A DNA stretch of 64,000 nt from an uncultured Eubacterium sp. (GTDB lineage Bacteria > Bacillota > Clostridia > Lachnospirales > Lachnospiraceae): contig CAKRFN010000001.1 in NCBI GenBank assembly GCA_934320655.1, positions 124,001-188,000 on the forward strand. Direction: 5' to 3'. A program made the position numbers and the translations under genes. Positions within the stretch are counted from its first letter, which is position 1, and every line of letters starts with the position of its first letter. Below, one piece after another: positions 1 through 9,100 of this stretch. The notes beneath the pieces were generated by a model. The model worked only from the letters and a program-made list of their open reading frames with translations. It made no database searches and was not told the origin of the DNA.

Positions 1-624
1 ATGGTAATCGGAGTCGCAAAGCAGGTAAAACAGATCGTGGATAAAGGCGTAGAGGTCGGTATCGTGATCGGTGGAGGCAATTTCTGGCGTGGACGCACGA
101 GTAATACGATTGACCGCACAAAGGCAGATCAGATCGGTATGTTAGCGACTGTCATGAACTGTATTTATGTCTCTGAGATTTTCCGTTCGGAGGGTATGAT
201 GACGAATGTGCTGACGCCGTTTGAATGCGGCAGCTTCACCAAGCTTTTCTCAAAGGATCGTGCCAATAAATATTTCGCAAAGGGAATGGTCGTTTTCTTT
301 GCAGGAGGAACGGGACATCCGTATTTTTCAACGGATACCGGAACGACGCTGCGCGCGATCGAGATCGAGGCGGATGGCATCTATCTTGCAAAGGCGATCG
401 ACGGTGTCTATGACAGTGATCCGAAGGTGAACCCGGATGCGAAAAAGTATGATACGATTTCCATAGAGGAAGTCATCGAGAAGAAACTGGCAGTGGTGGA
501 TATGACGGCGTCCGTGATGTGCATGGAGAATCATATGCCGATGTATGTATTTGCACTGAATGAAGAAAATAGTATTGTAAATGCAGTGAGTGGCAAGTTC
601 AACGGAACCGTTGTGACTGTCTGA
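1..624 (+). CDS. pyrH: UMP kinase, 5' end outside window
   Basis: Uridylate kinase of the amino-acid-kinase superfamily, which phosphorylates UMP to UDP in the cytoplasm. 207 residues are visible, including the nucleotide-binding GGGNFWRG motif near visible residue 24, FFAGGTGHPYFSTD in the middle and an ITERF-region equivalent missing in this family. Bacterial UMP kinases are about 235-240 residues and begin with a KLSGEAL-type strand, which is absent. The ATG at position 1 is therefore almost certainly an internal methionine and about 30 residues lie upstream of the window. It is followed 24 nt later by frr, the usual pyrH-frr order of bacteria. Confidence 0.95.
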   Translation: MVIGVAKQVKQIVDKGVEVGIVIGGGNFWRGRTSNTIDRTKADQIGMLATVMNCIYVSEIFRSEGMMTNVLTPFECGSFTKLFSKDRANKYFAKGMVVFFAGGTGHPYFSTDTGTTLRAIEIEADGIYLAKAIDGVYDSDPKVNPDAKKYDTISIEEVIEKKLAVVDMTASVMCMENHMPMYVFALNEENSIVNAVSGKFNGTVVTV

Positions 625-648
625 AAATTTAAGAGGAGGATATTTCCT

Positions 649-1203
649 ATGGATGAGAGATTACAGGTATATGAAGATAAGATGAAGAAAACGATGAACA
701 ATCTGGGCGAGGAATACGGCGGCATCCGTGCCGGCCGTGCCAACCCGCATGTGCTTGACAAGCTGCGTGTGGATTATTACGGCACACCGACCCCGATTCA
801 GCAGGTAGCGAACGTGAATGTACCGGAGCCCCGTATGATCCAGATTCAGCCGTGGGAGGCTTCTATGGTCAAGGAGATCGAGAAAGCGATCCTCACCTCC
901 GATCTGGGTATCAATCCGACTAACGACGGCAAAGTGATCCGTCTGGTATTTCCAGAGCTGACCGAGGAGCGCCGTAAGGAGCTCGCGAAGGATGTCAAGA
1001 AGAAGGGCGAGAATGCCAAGGTAGCGATCCGCAACATTCGTCGTGACGGTAACGATGCATTTAAAAAGCTCGCAAAGAGCGAGGATATTTCCGAGGACGA
1101 GATCAAGGATCTTGAGGATGCACTGCAGAAGCTCACAGATAAGTATATTGCAAATGTGGACAAGGCTGTTGAGGAAAAGACAAAAGAGATTCTTACCGTA
1201 TAA
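649..1203 (+). CDS. frr: Ribosome recycling factor
   Basis: Splits post-termination ribosomes together with EF-G. The 184-residue length matches the family (about 185). The sequence shows the characteristic N-terminal helix followed by GGIRAGRANPHVLDKL, the central beta-sandwich segment with PTPIQQVANV, and a highly charged long C-terminal helix. A good ribosome-binding site (AGAGGAGG) precedes the ATG. It follows pyrH closely and is separated from uppS by a probable intrinsic terminator, so pyrH-frr may form the 3' end of one transcription unit. Confidence 0.97.
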   Translation: MDERLQVYEDKMKKTMNNLGEEYGGIRAGRANPHVLDKLRVDYYGTPTPIQQVANVNVPEPRMIQIQPWEASMVKEIEKAILTSDLGINPTNDGKVIRLVFPELTEERRKELAKDVKKKGENAKVAIRNIRRDGNDAFKKLAKSEDISEDEIKDLEDALQKLTDKYIANVDKAVEEKTKEILTV

Positions 1204-1218
1204 TGAAACGGAACAGAA

Positions 1219-1250
1219 AATGGGGCTTGCATTTGCAATGCCTCATTTTT
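1219..1250 (+). terminator. Probable intrinsic terminator after frr
   Basis: Stem AATGGGGC (1219-1226) pairs with GCCTCATT (1240-1247) with one G-U pair, an inner TGC/GCA pairing extends it, and the 3' arm runs into a short T tract. It lies between frr and uppS; readthrough is likely because uppS has no clear promoter of its own. Confidence 0.6.
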
Positions 1251-1284
1251 CACATCATTCGGGAATCTGACAGGGAGGAATAAA

Positions 1285-1992
1285 ATGAGTGTTCCGCAGC
1301 ATATAGCGATTATTATGGATGGCAATGGTAGATGGGCGAAAAGTAAAGGACTTCCGCGAAACGCAGGTCATACGGCAGGCGCAAAGAACGTGGAGAATAT
1401 CTGTCTGGCAGCAAAAAAAATGGGTGTGAAATACCTGACTCTGTATGCGTTTTCAACAGAAAACTGGTCGAGACCGGAGAATGAGGTAAAGGCACTCATG
1501 AAGCTGTTAGCAGGGTATCTCGACAAATGTGTGCAGACGGCGCATGAAAATAAAATGCATATCCGCGTGATCGGGGATATCAGCCGTCTATCGGAAAAAT
1601 TTCAAAAACAGATCGTAGAGGCAGAACGGATCTCAGCGGTCTATGATGACTTAAACCTCACGATTGCGATCAATTACGGCAGCCGTGATGAGATGCTGCG
1701 CGCGATGCGGGCAGTTGGAAAGGATGTCAAAGAAGGACGGCTTGCACCGGAGGAGCTGACCGAGGAGCTGTTCGACAGTTATCTGGATACAAGGGAGCTG
1801 CCCGATCCGGATCTGTTGATCCGCACGAGCGGGGAACTGCGCTTGTCAAACTATCTGCTGTGGCAGCTGGCGTACAGCGAATTTTATTTTACGGATGTTC
1901 CGTGGCCTGATTTTGATGAAAAAGAATTGAAAAAAGCGATCGATACCTATGGAAACAGGGATCGTCGTTATGGTGGCATCAAGGAGGAGTAA
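1285..1992 (+). CDS. uppS: Undecaprenyl diphosphate synthase (isoprenyl transferase)
   Basis: cis-Prenyltransferase that extends farnesyl diphosphate with isopentenyl diphosphate units to make the C55 lipid carrier for peptidoglycan. 235 residues, normal for UppS. The catalytic Asp lies in IIMDGNGRWA at about residue 12, and the conserved DLLIRTSGELRLSNYL region (about 176-192) includes the Arg/Ser diphosphate contacts. The ribosome-binding site GGGAGGAAT precedes the ATG. It is followed by cdsA only 3 nt later, so the two are translationally coupled. Confidence 0.96.
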   Translation: MSVPQHIAIIMDGNGRWAKSKGLPRNAGHTAGAKNVENICLAAKKMGVKYLTLYAFSTENWSRPENEVKALMKLLAGYLDKCVQTAHENKMHIRVIGDISRLSEKFQKQIVEAERISAVYDDLNLTIAINYGSRDEMLRAMRAVGKDVKEGRLAPEELTEELFDSYLDTRELPDPDLLIRTSGELRLSNYLLWQLAYSEFYFTDVPWPDFDEKELKKAIDTYGNRDRRYGGIKEE

Positions 1993-1995
1993 TAT

Positions 1996-2811
1996 ATGTT
2001 TCGTACCAGATTGATCAGCGGAATCGTATTGGTGATTCTGGCACTCGTATTTATTATCAGTGGCGGCTATGTGCTGTGGGCGGTATCACTGGCGTTGTCT
2101 TTGATTGGACTGATGGAGCTGTATCGTGTTTTTCAGATACATCGGACGATGCTGGGCGGGCTCGGCTATGCGCTCGTGGTTTTCTATTATGTGCTGCTTC
2201 TGGCAGCGACGTCATTTGCAGTACCGACGAACTGGATGCTGTATCTGATGATCGTCATGATGACCTGTCTGTCCCTGATGGTGTGCACGTACCCGAAATA
2301 TAACAGTAACCAGATCATGCAGGCGGTGTTTGGCATTCTGTATGTCGGCATCATGTTTTCGTTCCTGTATCAGACGCGGATGCTGCCGAATGGAACGTAT
2401 ACGGTGTGGCTGATCTTTTTATCCTCATGGGGCTGTGATACGTGTGCCTACTGCGTCGGAAAGCTGTTCGGAAAGCATAAGATGTCGCCGATCCTCTCAC
2501 CGAAAAAGTCAGTCGAGGGTGCGATCGGCGGTGTGTTGGGTACAATGGTGCTGACACATATTTACGTGTATATTTTTGCAAAACAGATGGATATTACATA
2601 TGCGCAGGTGTGGGTGCTGACATTGATCAGCGCGGCAGGCGCATTGATCTCGATGGTCGGAGACCTCACTGCCTCCGCGATCAAGAGATACTATGAGGTA
2701 AAAGACTACGGAAAACTCATCCCCGGCCACGGGGGTGTGCTCGACCGGTTTGATTCCGTTATTTTTACGGCGCCGGTTATTTATTTCTTAGCTTATTATT
2801 TCATGCAATGA
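1996..2811 (+). CDS. cdsA: Phosphatidate cytidylyltransferase
   Basis: Membrane enzyme that makes CDP-diacylglycerol from phosphatidic acid and CTP, the entry point of phospholipid synthesis. 271 residues with multiple hydrophobic segments (about seven or eight). The family signature is intact at about residues 226-255: SAIKRYYEVKDYG followed by IPGHGGVLDRFDS. The ribosome-binding site AAGGAGGAG sits in the last codons of uppS. The cardiolipin synthase at 47694 acts downstream in the same lipid pathway. Confidence 0.95.
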   Translation: MFRTRLISGIVLVILALVFIISGGYVLWAVSLALSLIGLMELYRVFQIHRTMLGGLGYALVVFYYVLLLAATSFAVPTNWMLYLMIVMMTCLSLMVCTYPKYNSNQIMQAVFGILYVGIMFSFLYQTRMLPNGTYTVWLIFLSSWGCDTCAYCVGKLFGKHKMSPILSPKKSVEGAIGGVLGTMVLTHIYVYIFAKQMDITYAQVWVLTLISAAGALISMVGDLTASAIKRYYEVKDYGKLIPGHGGVLDRFDSVIFTAPVIYFLAYYFMQ

Positions 2812-2836
2812 GAATGAATGAGAGAGGACTACAAAC

Positions 2837-3979
2837 ATGAAAAAAATTGCGATTCTCGGGTCTACCGGTTCGATCGGAACACAGACATTGGCGGTTGTCC
2901 GTGCACAGGGCGACTTGCAGGTGACAGCGATGGCGGCAGGACACAATATCGACCTGTTTGAACAGCAGATCCGTGAATTTTTACCGAAAAACGTGGCAGT
3001 ATGGGAAGAAAAGGATGCGCTTGACTTGAAAGCGCGTGTGGCAGATCTCGGTGTCAAGGTGCACTATGGCATGGATGGACTGATTGAGATCGCCGCAGAT
3101 CCGGACAGCGAAATACTTGTGACGGCGATTGTCGGCATGCTGGGGCTGCGCCCTACGATCGCGGCGATCCAGTCCGGCAAAAATATTGCGCTGGCGAACA
3201 AAGAGACGCTGGTGACAGCCGGACATCTGATTATGCCGATGGCAAAGGAGTACGACGTACAGATTCTGCCGGTCGACAGCGAGCATTCTGCGATTTTCCA
3301 GTCATTAAATGGAGAGCGTGCCAATAAAATAGAGAAGATCCTGCTGACGGCTTCCGGCGGCCCGTTCCGCGGCAAGACAAAGGCAGAACTGGAACAGGTA
3401 ACGCTGGAGGATGCATTAAAGCATCCGAACTGGGCGATGGGAAAGAAAATCACAGTAGATTCTGCGACTCTGGTCAATAAGGGACTGGAAGTGATGGAGG
3501 CAAAGTGGCTGTTTGGTGTGGAACTGGATCAGATTCAGGTCGTTGTCCAGCCGCAGAGTATCATTCACTCGATGGTTCAGTACGAGGATGGCAGCATTAT
3601 TGCACAGCTTGGCACGCCGGATATGCGGTTGCCGATCCAGTATGCGCTCTATTATCCGAAGCGCAGACCGCTTGATGACAAGCGGCTGGATTTTGCAAAG
3701 CTCGGTTCGATCACATTTGAGGAACCGGATACGGACACGTTCCGTGGATTGCCGCTCGCCTATGAAGCGATGACAAAGGGCGGAAATATGCCGACCGTGT
3801 TCAATGCGGCGAATGAGGCGGCGGTCGCACTGTTTTTACAGAAAAAGATCTCATATCTGCAAATCACGCAGATCATAGAGGAATGTATGAATCACAGCAC
3901 ATTTGTTGCCGCTCCGAATGTTGAGCAGATACTGGAGACAGAGGCACAGGTGAGAGAGAGCATAGAGAGCAGGTGGTAA
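2837..3979 (+). CDS. dxr: 1-deoxy-D-xylulose-5-phosphate reductoisomerase
   Basis: Second step of the MEP isoprenoid pathway; rearranges and reduces DXP to MEP using NADPH. 380 residues, typical. The Rossmann motif LGSTGSIGTQTL is at the N-terminus, the metal-binding acidic residues are in VDSEHSAIFQ (about 144-153), and the substrate loop region KKITVDSATLVNKGLEVMEA is present near 205-225. The gene is clustered with ispG (a later MEP step) and uppS (a consumer of the product). It ends 1 nt before the TTG start of rseP. Confidence 0.97.
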   Translation: MKKIAILGSTGSIGTQTLAVVRAQGDLQVTAMAAGHNIDLFEQQIREFLPKNVAVWEEKDALDLKARVADLGVKVHYGMDGLIEIAADPDSEILVTAIVGMLGLRPTIAAIQSGKNIALANKETLVTAGHLIMPMAKEYDVQILPVDSEHSAIFQSLNGERANKIEKILLTASGGPFRGKTKAELEQVTLEDALKHPNWAMGKKITVDSATLVNKGLEVMEAKWLFGVELDQIQVVVQPQSIIHSMVQYEDGSIIAQLGTPDMRLPIQYALYYPKRRPLDDKRLDFAKLGSITFEEPDTDTFRGLPLAYEAMTKGGNMPTVFNAANEAAVALFLQKKISYLQITQIIEECMNHSTFVAAPNVEQILETEAQVRESIESRW

Positions 3980-3980
3980 T

Positions 3981-5015
3981 TTGAACATTATAATTGCAAT
4001 TATTTTATTTAGTCTGATTATATTATTTCATGAGCTGGGACATTTCCTGCTCGCAAAGATCAATGGCGTACAGGTCAATGAGTTCTGTCTCGGTCTTGGA
4101 CCGACGATCGTCGGTTTCCATAAGGGAGAGACCTTTTATTCACTCAAGCTGCTGCCGTTTGGCGGAGCCTGTATGATGGAGGGCGAGGATGAGGATAGTG
4201 ATTCGGGCAGAGCCTTCGGAAAAAAGAGCGTCTGGCAGCGTTTTTCGATTGTATTCGCAGGACCGTTTTTCAACTTTATTCTGGCATGGCTGCTGTCTAT
4301 GATTATACTCGGGGTCGCAGGCATTGATGAGCCTACGATCTTACAGACCATACCGGGTTCACCGGCGGCGGAGGCTGGTATCGCTGGTGGTGATACCATT
4401 GTGAAATTGGGAAACAAGCCGATCCATTTTTACCGTGAGATCAGCGTCTATACTTATTTCCACAGCGGAGAGACGATCAATGTGACATGGGAGCATGAGG
4501 GCGAGCGCCACACCGCAGCAGTGACACCGTCATACGATGAGGAGAGCGGTCGTTATCTGTTTGGTTTTCAGGGCAGTGTTGGCAGGGTAAAAAGCGGTCC
4601 GCTGCGCGTGATCGGCTACAGCTTTTATGAGGTCAAATACTGGATCACGACGACGCTGCAAAGTCTCGGAAAGCTCGTGACCGGACAACTGCATATGAAC
4701 GACCTGTCAGGGCCGGTCGGCATCGTAAAGACGATCGGAGATACTTATACGGAGAGCAAATCCGACGGTATGCTCTATGTATTTTTAAATATGATCAATA
4801 TGGCGATTCTGCTGTCCGCCAATCTGGGCGTGATGAACCTGTTGCCGCTGCCTGCACTCGACGGTGGCAGACTCGTATTTTTTATCATCGAGGCGATCCG
4901 CGGCAAACGGCTTGATCCGCAGAAAGAGGGCATGGTGCATTATATCGGTCTGATCGTTCTGATGGTATTTATGGTCGTCGTGATGGGCAATGATATACGC
5001 AAGCTGTTTATGTAG
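3981..5015 (+). CDS. rseP: Site-2 (RIP) zinc metalloprotease RseP
   Basis: Intramembrane protease that cuts substrates such as anti-sigma factors and signal-peptide remnants. 344 residues. The HExxH zinc site is in the first membrane segment (H17-E18-H21 in FHELGHFLLAK); a PDZ domain covers about 110-190; the third zinc ligand is in LLPLPALDGGRL near residue 294; and a final membrane segment lies at the C-terminus. The start is TTG, the only plausible start, because the upstream dxr stop ends at 3979; AGGTGG inside the dxr end serves as ribosome-binding site. Position between dxr and ispG is common in Clostridia. Confidence 0.94.
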   Translation: MNIIIAIILFSLIILFHELGHFLLAKINGVQVNEFCLGLGPTIVGFHKGETFYSLKLLPFGGACMMEGEDEDSDSGRAFGKKSVWQRFSIVFAGPFFNFILAWLLSMIILGVAGIDEPTILQTIPGSPAAEAGIAGGDTIVKLGNKPIHFYREISVYTYFHSGETINVTWEHEGERHTAAVTPSYDEESGRYLFGFQGSVGRVKSGPLRVIGYSFYEVKYWITTTLQSLGKLVTGQLHMNDLSGPVGIVKTIGDTYTESKSDGMLYVFLNMINMAILLSANLGVMNLLPLPALDGGRLVFFIIEAIRGKRLDPQKEGMVHYIGLIVLMVFMVVVMGNDIRKLFM

Positions 5016-5032
5016 GCGATGAGGTGGCAGCA

Positions 5033-6121
5033 ATGGAAAGCATACATGGAAAGCATACAAATAATTATACAAAAAAGCATACAAAAACCGTGCAGATCGG
5101 TGACCGGATCATCGGAGGAGACCATCCGATTCTGATCCAGTCGATGACAAATACAAAGACGCAGGATGTGGAGGCGACTGTCGCGCAGATTCTGGAGTTG
5201 GAGCGTGCGGGCTGTGAGATCATCCGGTGCGCTGTGCCGGATATGGACGCGGCAAAGGCACTTGCAGGGATCAAAAAACAGATCCATATTCCGCTCGTAG
5301 CCGATATTCATTTTGATTACCGGCTGGCGATTGCTGCGATGGAAAACGGCGCGGACAAGATCCGCATCAATCCCGGTAATATCGGCAGCGCCGAGCGTGT
5401 GAAGGCAGTCGTAGACTGTGCAAAGGAGCGTCAGATTCCGATCCGCGTCGGTGTCAACAGCGGATCGCTGGAGAAGCCGCTGCTGGAAAAATACGGTGGT
5501 GTGACAGCAGAGGGACTCGTTGAGAGCGCGCTGGACAAGGTAAAGCTCATTGAGGATCTGGGATATGACAACCTCGTGATCAGCATAAAATCATCCGATG
5601 TCATGATGTGTGTGCGTGCGCATGAGCTGATCGCTGCACAGACTGATCATCCGCTGCATGTCGGTATCACAGAGGCAGGCACGCTCATGAGAGGAACGAT
5701 CAAATCATCGGTCGGACTGGGACTGATCTTAGGTCAGGGCATCGGTGATACGATCCGCGTATCACTGACCGGAGCACCGGTCGAGGAGATCAAATGTGCG
5801 AAGCTGATCCTAAAGACGCTGGGACTGCGCACAGGCGGCGTGGAAGTCGTTTCCTGCCCGACCTGCGGTCGGACGCAGATCGATCTGATCTCGCTTGCGG
5901 GAAAGGTTGAGAATCTGGTTGAGCAGTATCCGCTCGACATCAAGGTGGCTGTGATGGGCTGTGTCGTCAACGGACCCGGAGAGGCGCGTGAGGCAGATTT
6001 AGGTGTCGCAGGCGGTATCGGCGAGGGACTTCTGATCAGACACGGAGAGATCATAAGAAAAGTGCCGGAGGCAGAGCTGATCGGTGCATTGAAAGAGGAA
6101 TTGGATCATTGGGGTGAGTAA
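5033..6121 (+). CDS. ispG: 4-hydroxy-3-methylbut-2-enyl diphosphate synthase (GcpE/IspG)
   Basis: [4Fe-4S] enzyme of the MEP pathway converting MEcPP to HMBPP. About 362 residues. Cluster ligands are visible: Cys in SCPTCGRTQ (about 274 and 277), Cys in MGCVVNGPGEA (about 309) and the conserved Glu shortly after. I prefer ATG 5033 over the in-frame GTG 5024 because GAGGTGG at 5021-5027 then lies 5 nt upstream. The first 26 bases are an exact 13-bp tandem duplication that contains the start codon (see findings). The N-terminal extension before QIGDRIIGGDHP is Lys/His/Thr-rich and specific. Confidence 0.94.
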   Translation: MESIHGKHTNNYTKKHTKTVQIGDRIIGGDHPILIQSMTNTKTQDVEATVAQILELERAGCEIIRCAVPDMDAAKALAGIKKQIHIPLVADIHFDYRLAIAAMENGADKIRINPGNIGSAERVKAVVDCAKERQIPIRVGVNSGSLEKPLLEKYGGVTAEGLVESALDKVKLIEDLGYDNLVISIKSSDVMMCVRAHELIAAQTDHPLHVGITEAGTLMRGTIKSSVGLGLILGQGIGDTIRVSLTGAPVEEIKCAKLILKTLGLRTGGVEVVSCPTCGRTQIDLISLAGKVENLVEQYPLDIKVAVMGCVVNGPGEAREADLGVAGGIGEGLLIRHGEIIRKVPEAELIGALKEELDHWGE

Positions 6122-6123
6122 TC

Positions 6124-9100
6124 GTGGCGAAAGCGTTTTTTGAAGTGTTTCCGACGCTCGATGTGGAATCGGACATCAGACAGCTGCTTGGTAATGTACA
6201 GATCGAGAAGGTCAGCACCAACCGTGCAAAGGATGTTTACCGGATCTATCTGTACAGTACGAGGTTAATTCCAAAAAAATATATTTTCCGGCTGGAGCGC
6301 GACATTCATCAGCAGATCTTTCAGGGCAGGGATCTGAAGGTGAAGATCAGGGAGCGTTACCAGCTTTCTGCGCAATATACGGCAAAATCGCTGCTCGATA
6401 TTTATGATGACAGTATCCGTCTGGAGTTAAAGGACTATTCTGCGGTACTTTACAGCCTGTACCGCGGCGCGCCGATGGAGTTTGTGGACGATACGCATCT
6501 GACGATACATATGCCGGGCACCGTGCTTGCACAGGAGCGCGGCGAGGAACTGATCGATATTTTAGAAAAGATCTTCTGCGACCGGTGCGGGATGCAGCTC
6601 ATCATTGATATCCGGTATGAAGAGCCAAAGACGGACAGCCGCAAGGAAGAATCTGACAGACAGATGGAGCTGGCGATCCACCGGATCGTGCAGAATTCTT
6701 CATTTTCCGGAAAACAGGAGCGCGAGGACGGCAGCCTGATGGAGCTTGGGGACGAGCCGCAGGAGCTGGCGGATGCACCGGCACAGCCGCAAAAGAAAAA
6801 GGATGCGGACAACGGACAAAAGCCGCAGAAGGAGCGTCCAATGCCGCCGTCACAAAAGACATTTTCTGCGGGCGGCGCCAGGGGAGCCGCGTCCGGTTCG
6901 TTTGGCAAGGGTGGATTTACCCGCAAGCGCTCGGACAATCCAGATGTGTTATACGGCCGTGATTTTGATGAGGAGGAGCTGCCGATTGCCCAGATTCAGG
7001 GCGAGATCGGAGATGTCGTGATCCGTGGCAAGATTGTGGCGACCGATGAGCGCGAGATCCGAGGGGAAAAGACGATCCTGTTTCTCACGGTTACGGATTT
7101 TACCGATACAATGGTCATCAAGCTCTTTACGAGGAATGAGGATCTGGACGAGCTGCGCGGATCGTTAAAAAAAGGCACGTTTGTCAAGATCAAGGGTGTG
7201 GCATCACTCGACCGTTTTGACCATGAGCTGACAGTGGCATCCGTCATGGGTATCAAGAAAATTCCGGATTTCACAACAAAGCGTATGGATCAGTCGGTGC
7301 GCAAGCGTGTGGAGCTGCACTGTCATACAAAGATGAGTGACATGGATGGTGTGTCGGATGTCGGTGATATTATCGCGCAGGCAGTCGCGTTCGGACATCA
7401 CAGCCTCGCGATCACGGATCACGGTGCGGTGCAGGCATTCCCGGTCGCCAACCATGCGATTCCAAAGGGTGCGGATTTCAAGCTGATCTACGGCGTGGAG
7501 GCGTATCTTGTAGACGATACAAAGCGCATCGTCAAAGACCCTGAGGGGCAGGATTTCCGCGGTGATTTTGTCGTTTTTGATCTGGAGACGACCGGCTTTA
7601 GCCCAAAGAAAAATAAGATTATCGAAATCGGTGCGGTAAAAGTGCAAAACGGAGCGATCACGGAGCGGTTTTCTACGTTTGTGAATCCGCAGATTCCGAT
7701 TCCGTTTGATATTGAGGAACTGACAGGCATCCGTGACGATATGGTGATCGATGCACCGCTGATCGGGGAGATTCTGCCTGAGTTTATGGAATTCTGCAAA
7801 GGCTGTGTCATGGTGGCGCACAATGCGGAGTTTGATATGAGCTTTATCCAGAAAAACTGTGAGGATCTGCATCTCGCGTGTGACTTTACCGTGGCGGATA
7901 CGGTCGCGATGGCGCGTTTTCTGCTGCCGCAGCTCAACCGCTACAAGCTCGATACGGTTGCAAAGGCGGTCGGTGTGTCTTTGGAGAACCATCACCGTGC
8001 GGTGGATGATGCCGCATGTACGGCAGAGATCTTTGTCAAATTTATCGAGATGTTCGAGAGCCGGCATATCACAACGTTAGACGAGCTGAATGAGAAAGGC
8101 ATTCCGACCGCTGAGGCGATCTGCAAGATGCCTACTTATCATGCGATTATATTGGCGAAAAATGACATCGGGCGTGTGAATCTGTACCGGCTTGTGTCGC
8201 TGTCGCATTTGAAGTATTACCACAACAGACCGCGTATTCCAAAAAGTGAGCTGCAAAAATACCGGGAGGGACTGATCTTAGGCTCTGCGTGTGAGGCGGG
8301 AGAGCTTTATCGGGCGCTGTTAAACGGCAGACCCGCACAGGAGATCGCGCGGTTAGTGGAATTTTATGATTATCTGGAGATCCAGCCGGTCGGAAACAAC
8401 GCATTTATGCTGCGTGATTCCAAGAGTCCGGTCAATTCCATTGAGGACATACAGGATCTGAACCGGCAGATCGTACAGCTGGGCGAGGATTTTCATAAGT
8501 TAGTCGTGGCTACCTGCGATGTGCATTTTCTGAATCCGGAGGATGAGATCTACCGCCGGATCATTATGGCGGGCAAGGGCTTTTCCGATGCGGATGAGCA
8601 GGCACCACTGTATCTGCGCACGACCGAGGAGATGCTTGCCGAGTTTGAGTATCTCGGCAGCGAAAAGGCGGAGGAGATCGTCATTACGAACACGAATAAG
8701 ATTGCCGACATGTGTGAAAAGATCTCACCGGTGCGTCCGGACAAATGTCCGCCGGTCATTGAAAATTCTGACCAGATGTTACGCGACATCTGTTATAACA
8801 AAGCGCACGAGATGTATGGTCCGAATCTCCCAGAGATCGTATCCGAACGGCTGGAGCGTGAATTGAACTCGATTATCGGCAATGGCTACGCCGTGATGTA
8901 TATTATCGCGCAGAAGCTTGTGTGGAAGTCGAATGAGGACGGCTATTTGGTCGGTTCGCGTGGATCGGTCGGATCATCGTTTGTAGCGACGATGTCCGGT
9001 ATCACGGAGGTCAATCCGCTCAGCCCGCATTATTATTGCAAAAACTGCCACTTTGTAGATTTTGATTCACCCGAAGTCAAGGCGTTCGCGGGACGTGGCG

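Noticed and set aside
1..3. ATG at position 1 as the true pyrH start
   Set aside because: The family N-terminus with the phosphate-binding strand is missing, so the gene begins outside the window.
846..1325. Long antisense frame opposite frr (and similar frames opposite ppk, polC and others)
   Set aside because: Shadow of real genes with biased codon use; no ribosome-binding site or recognisable protein.
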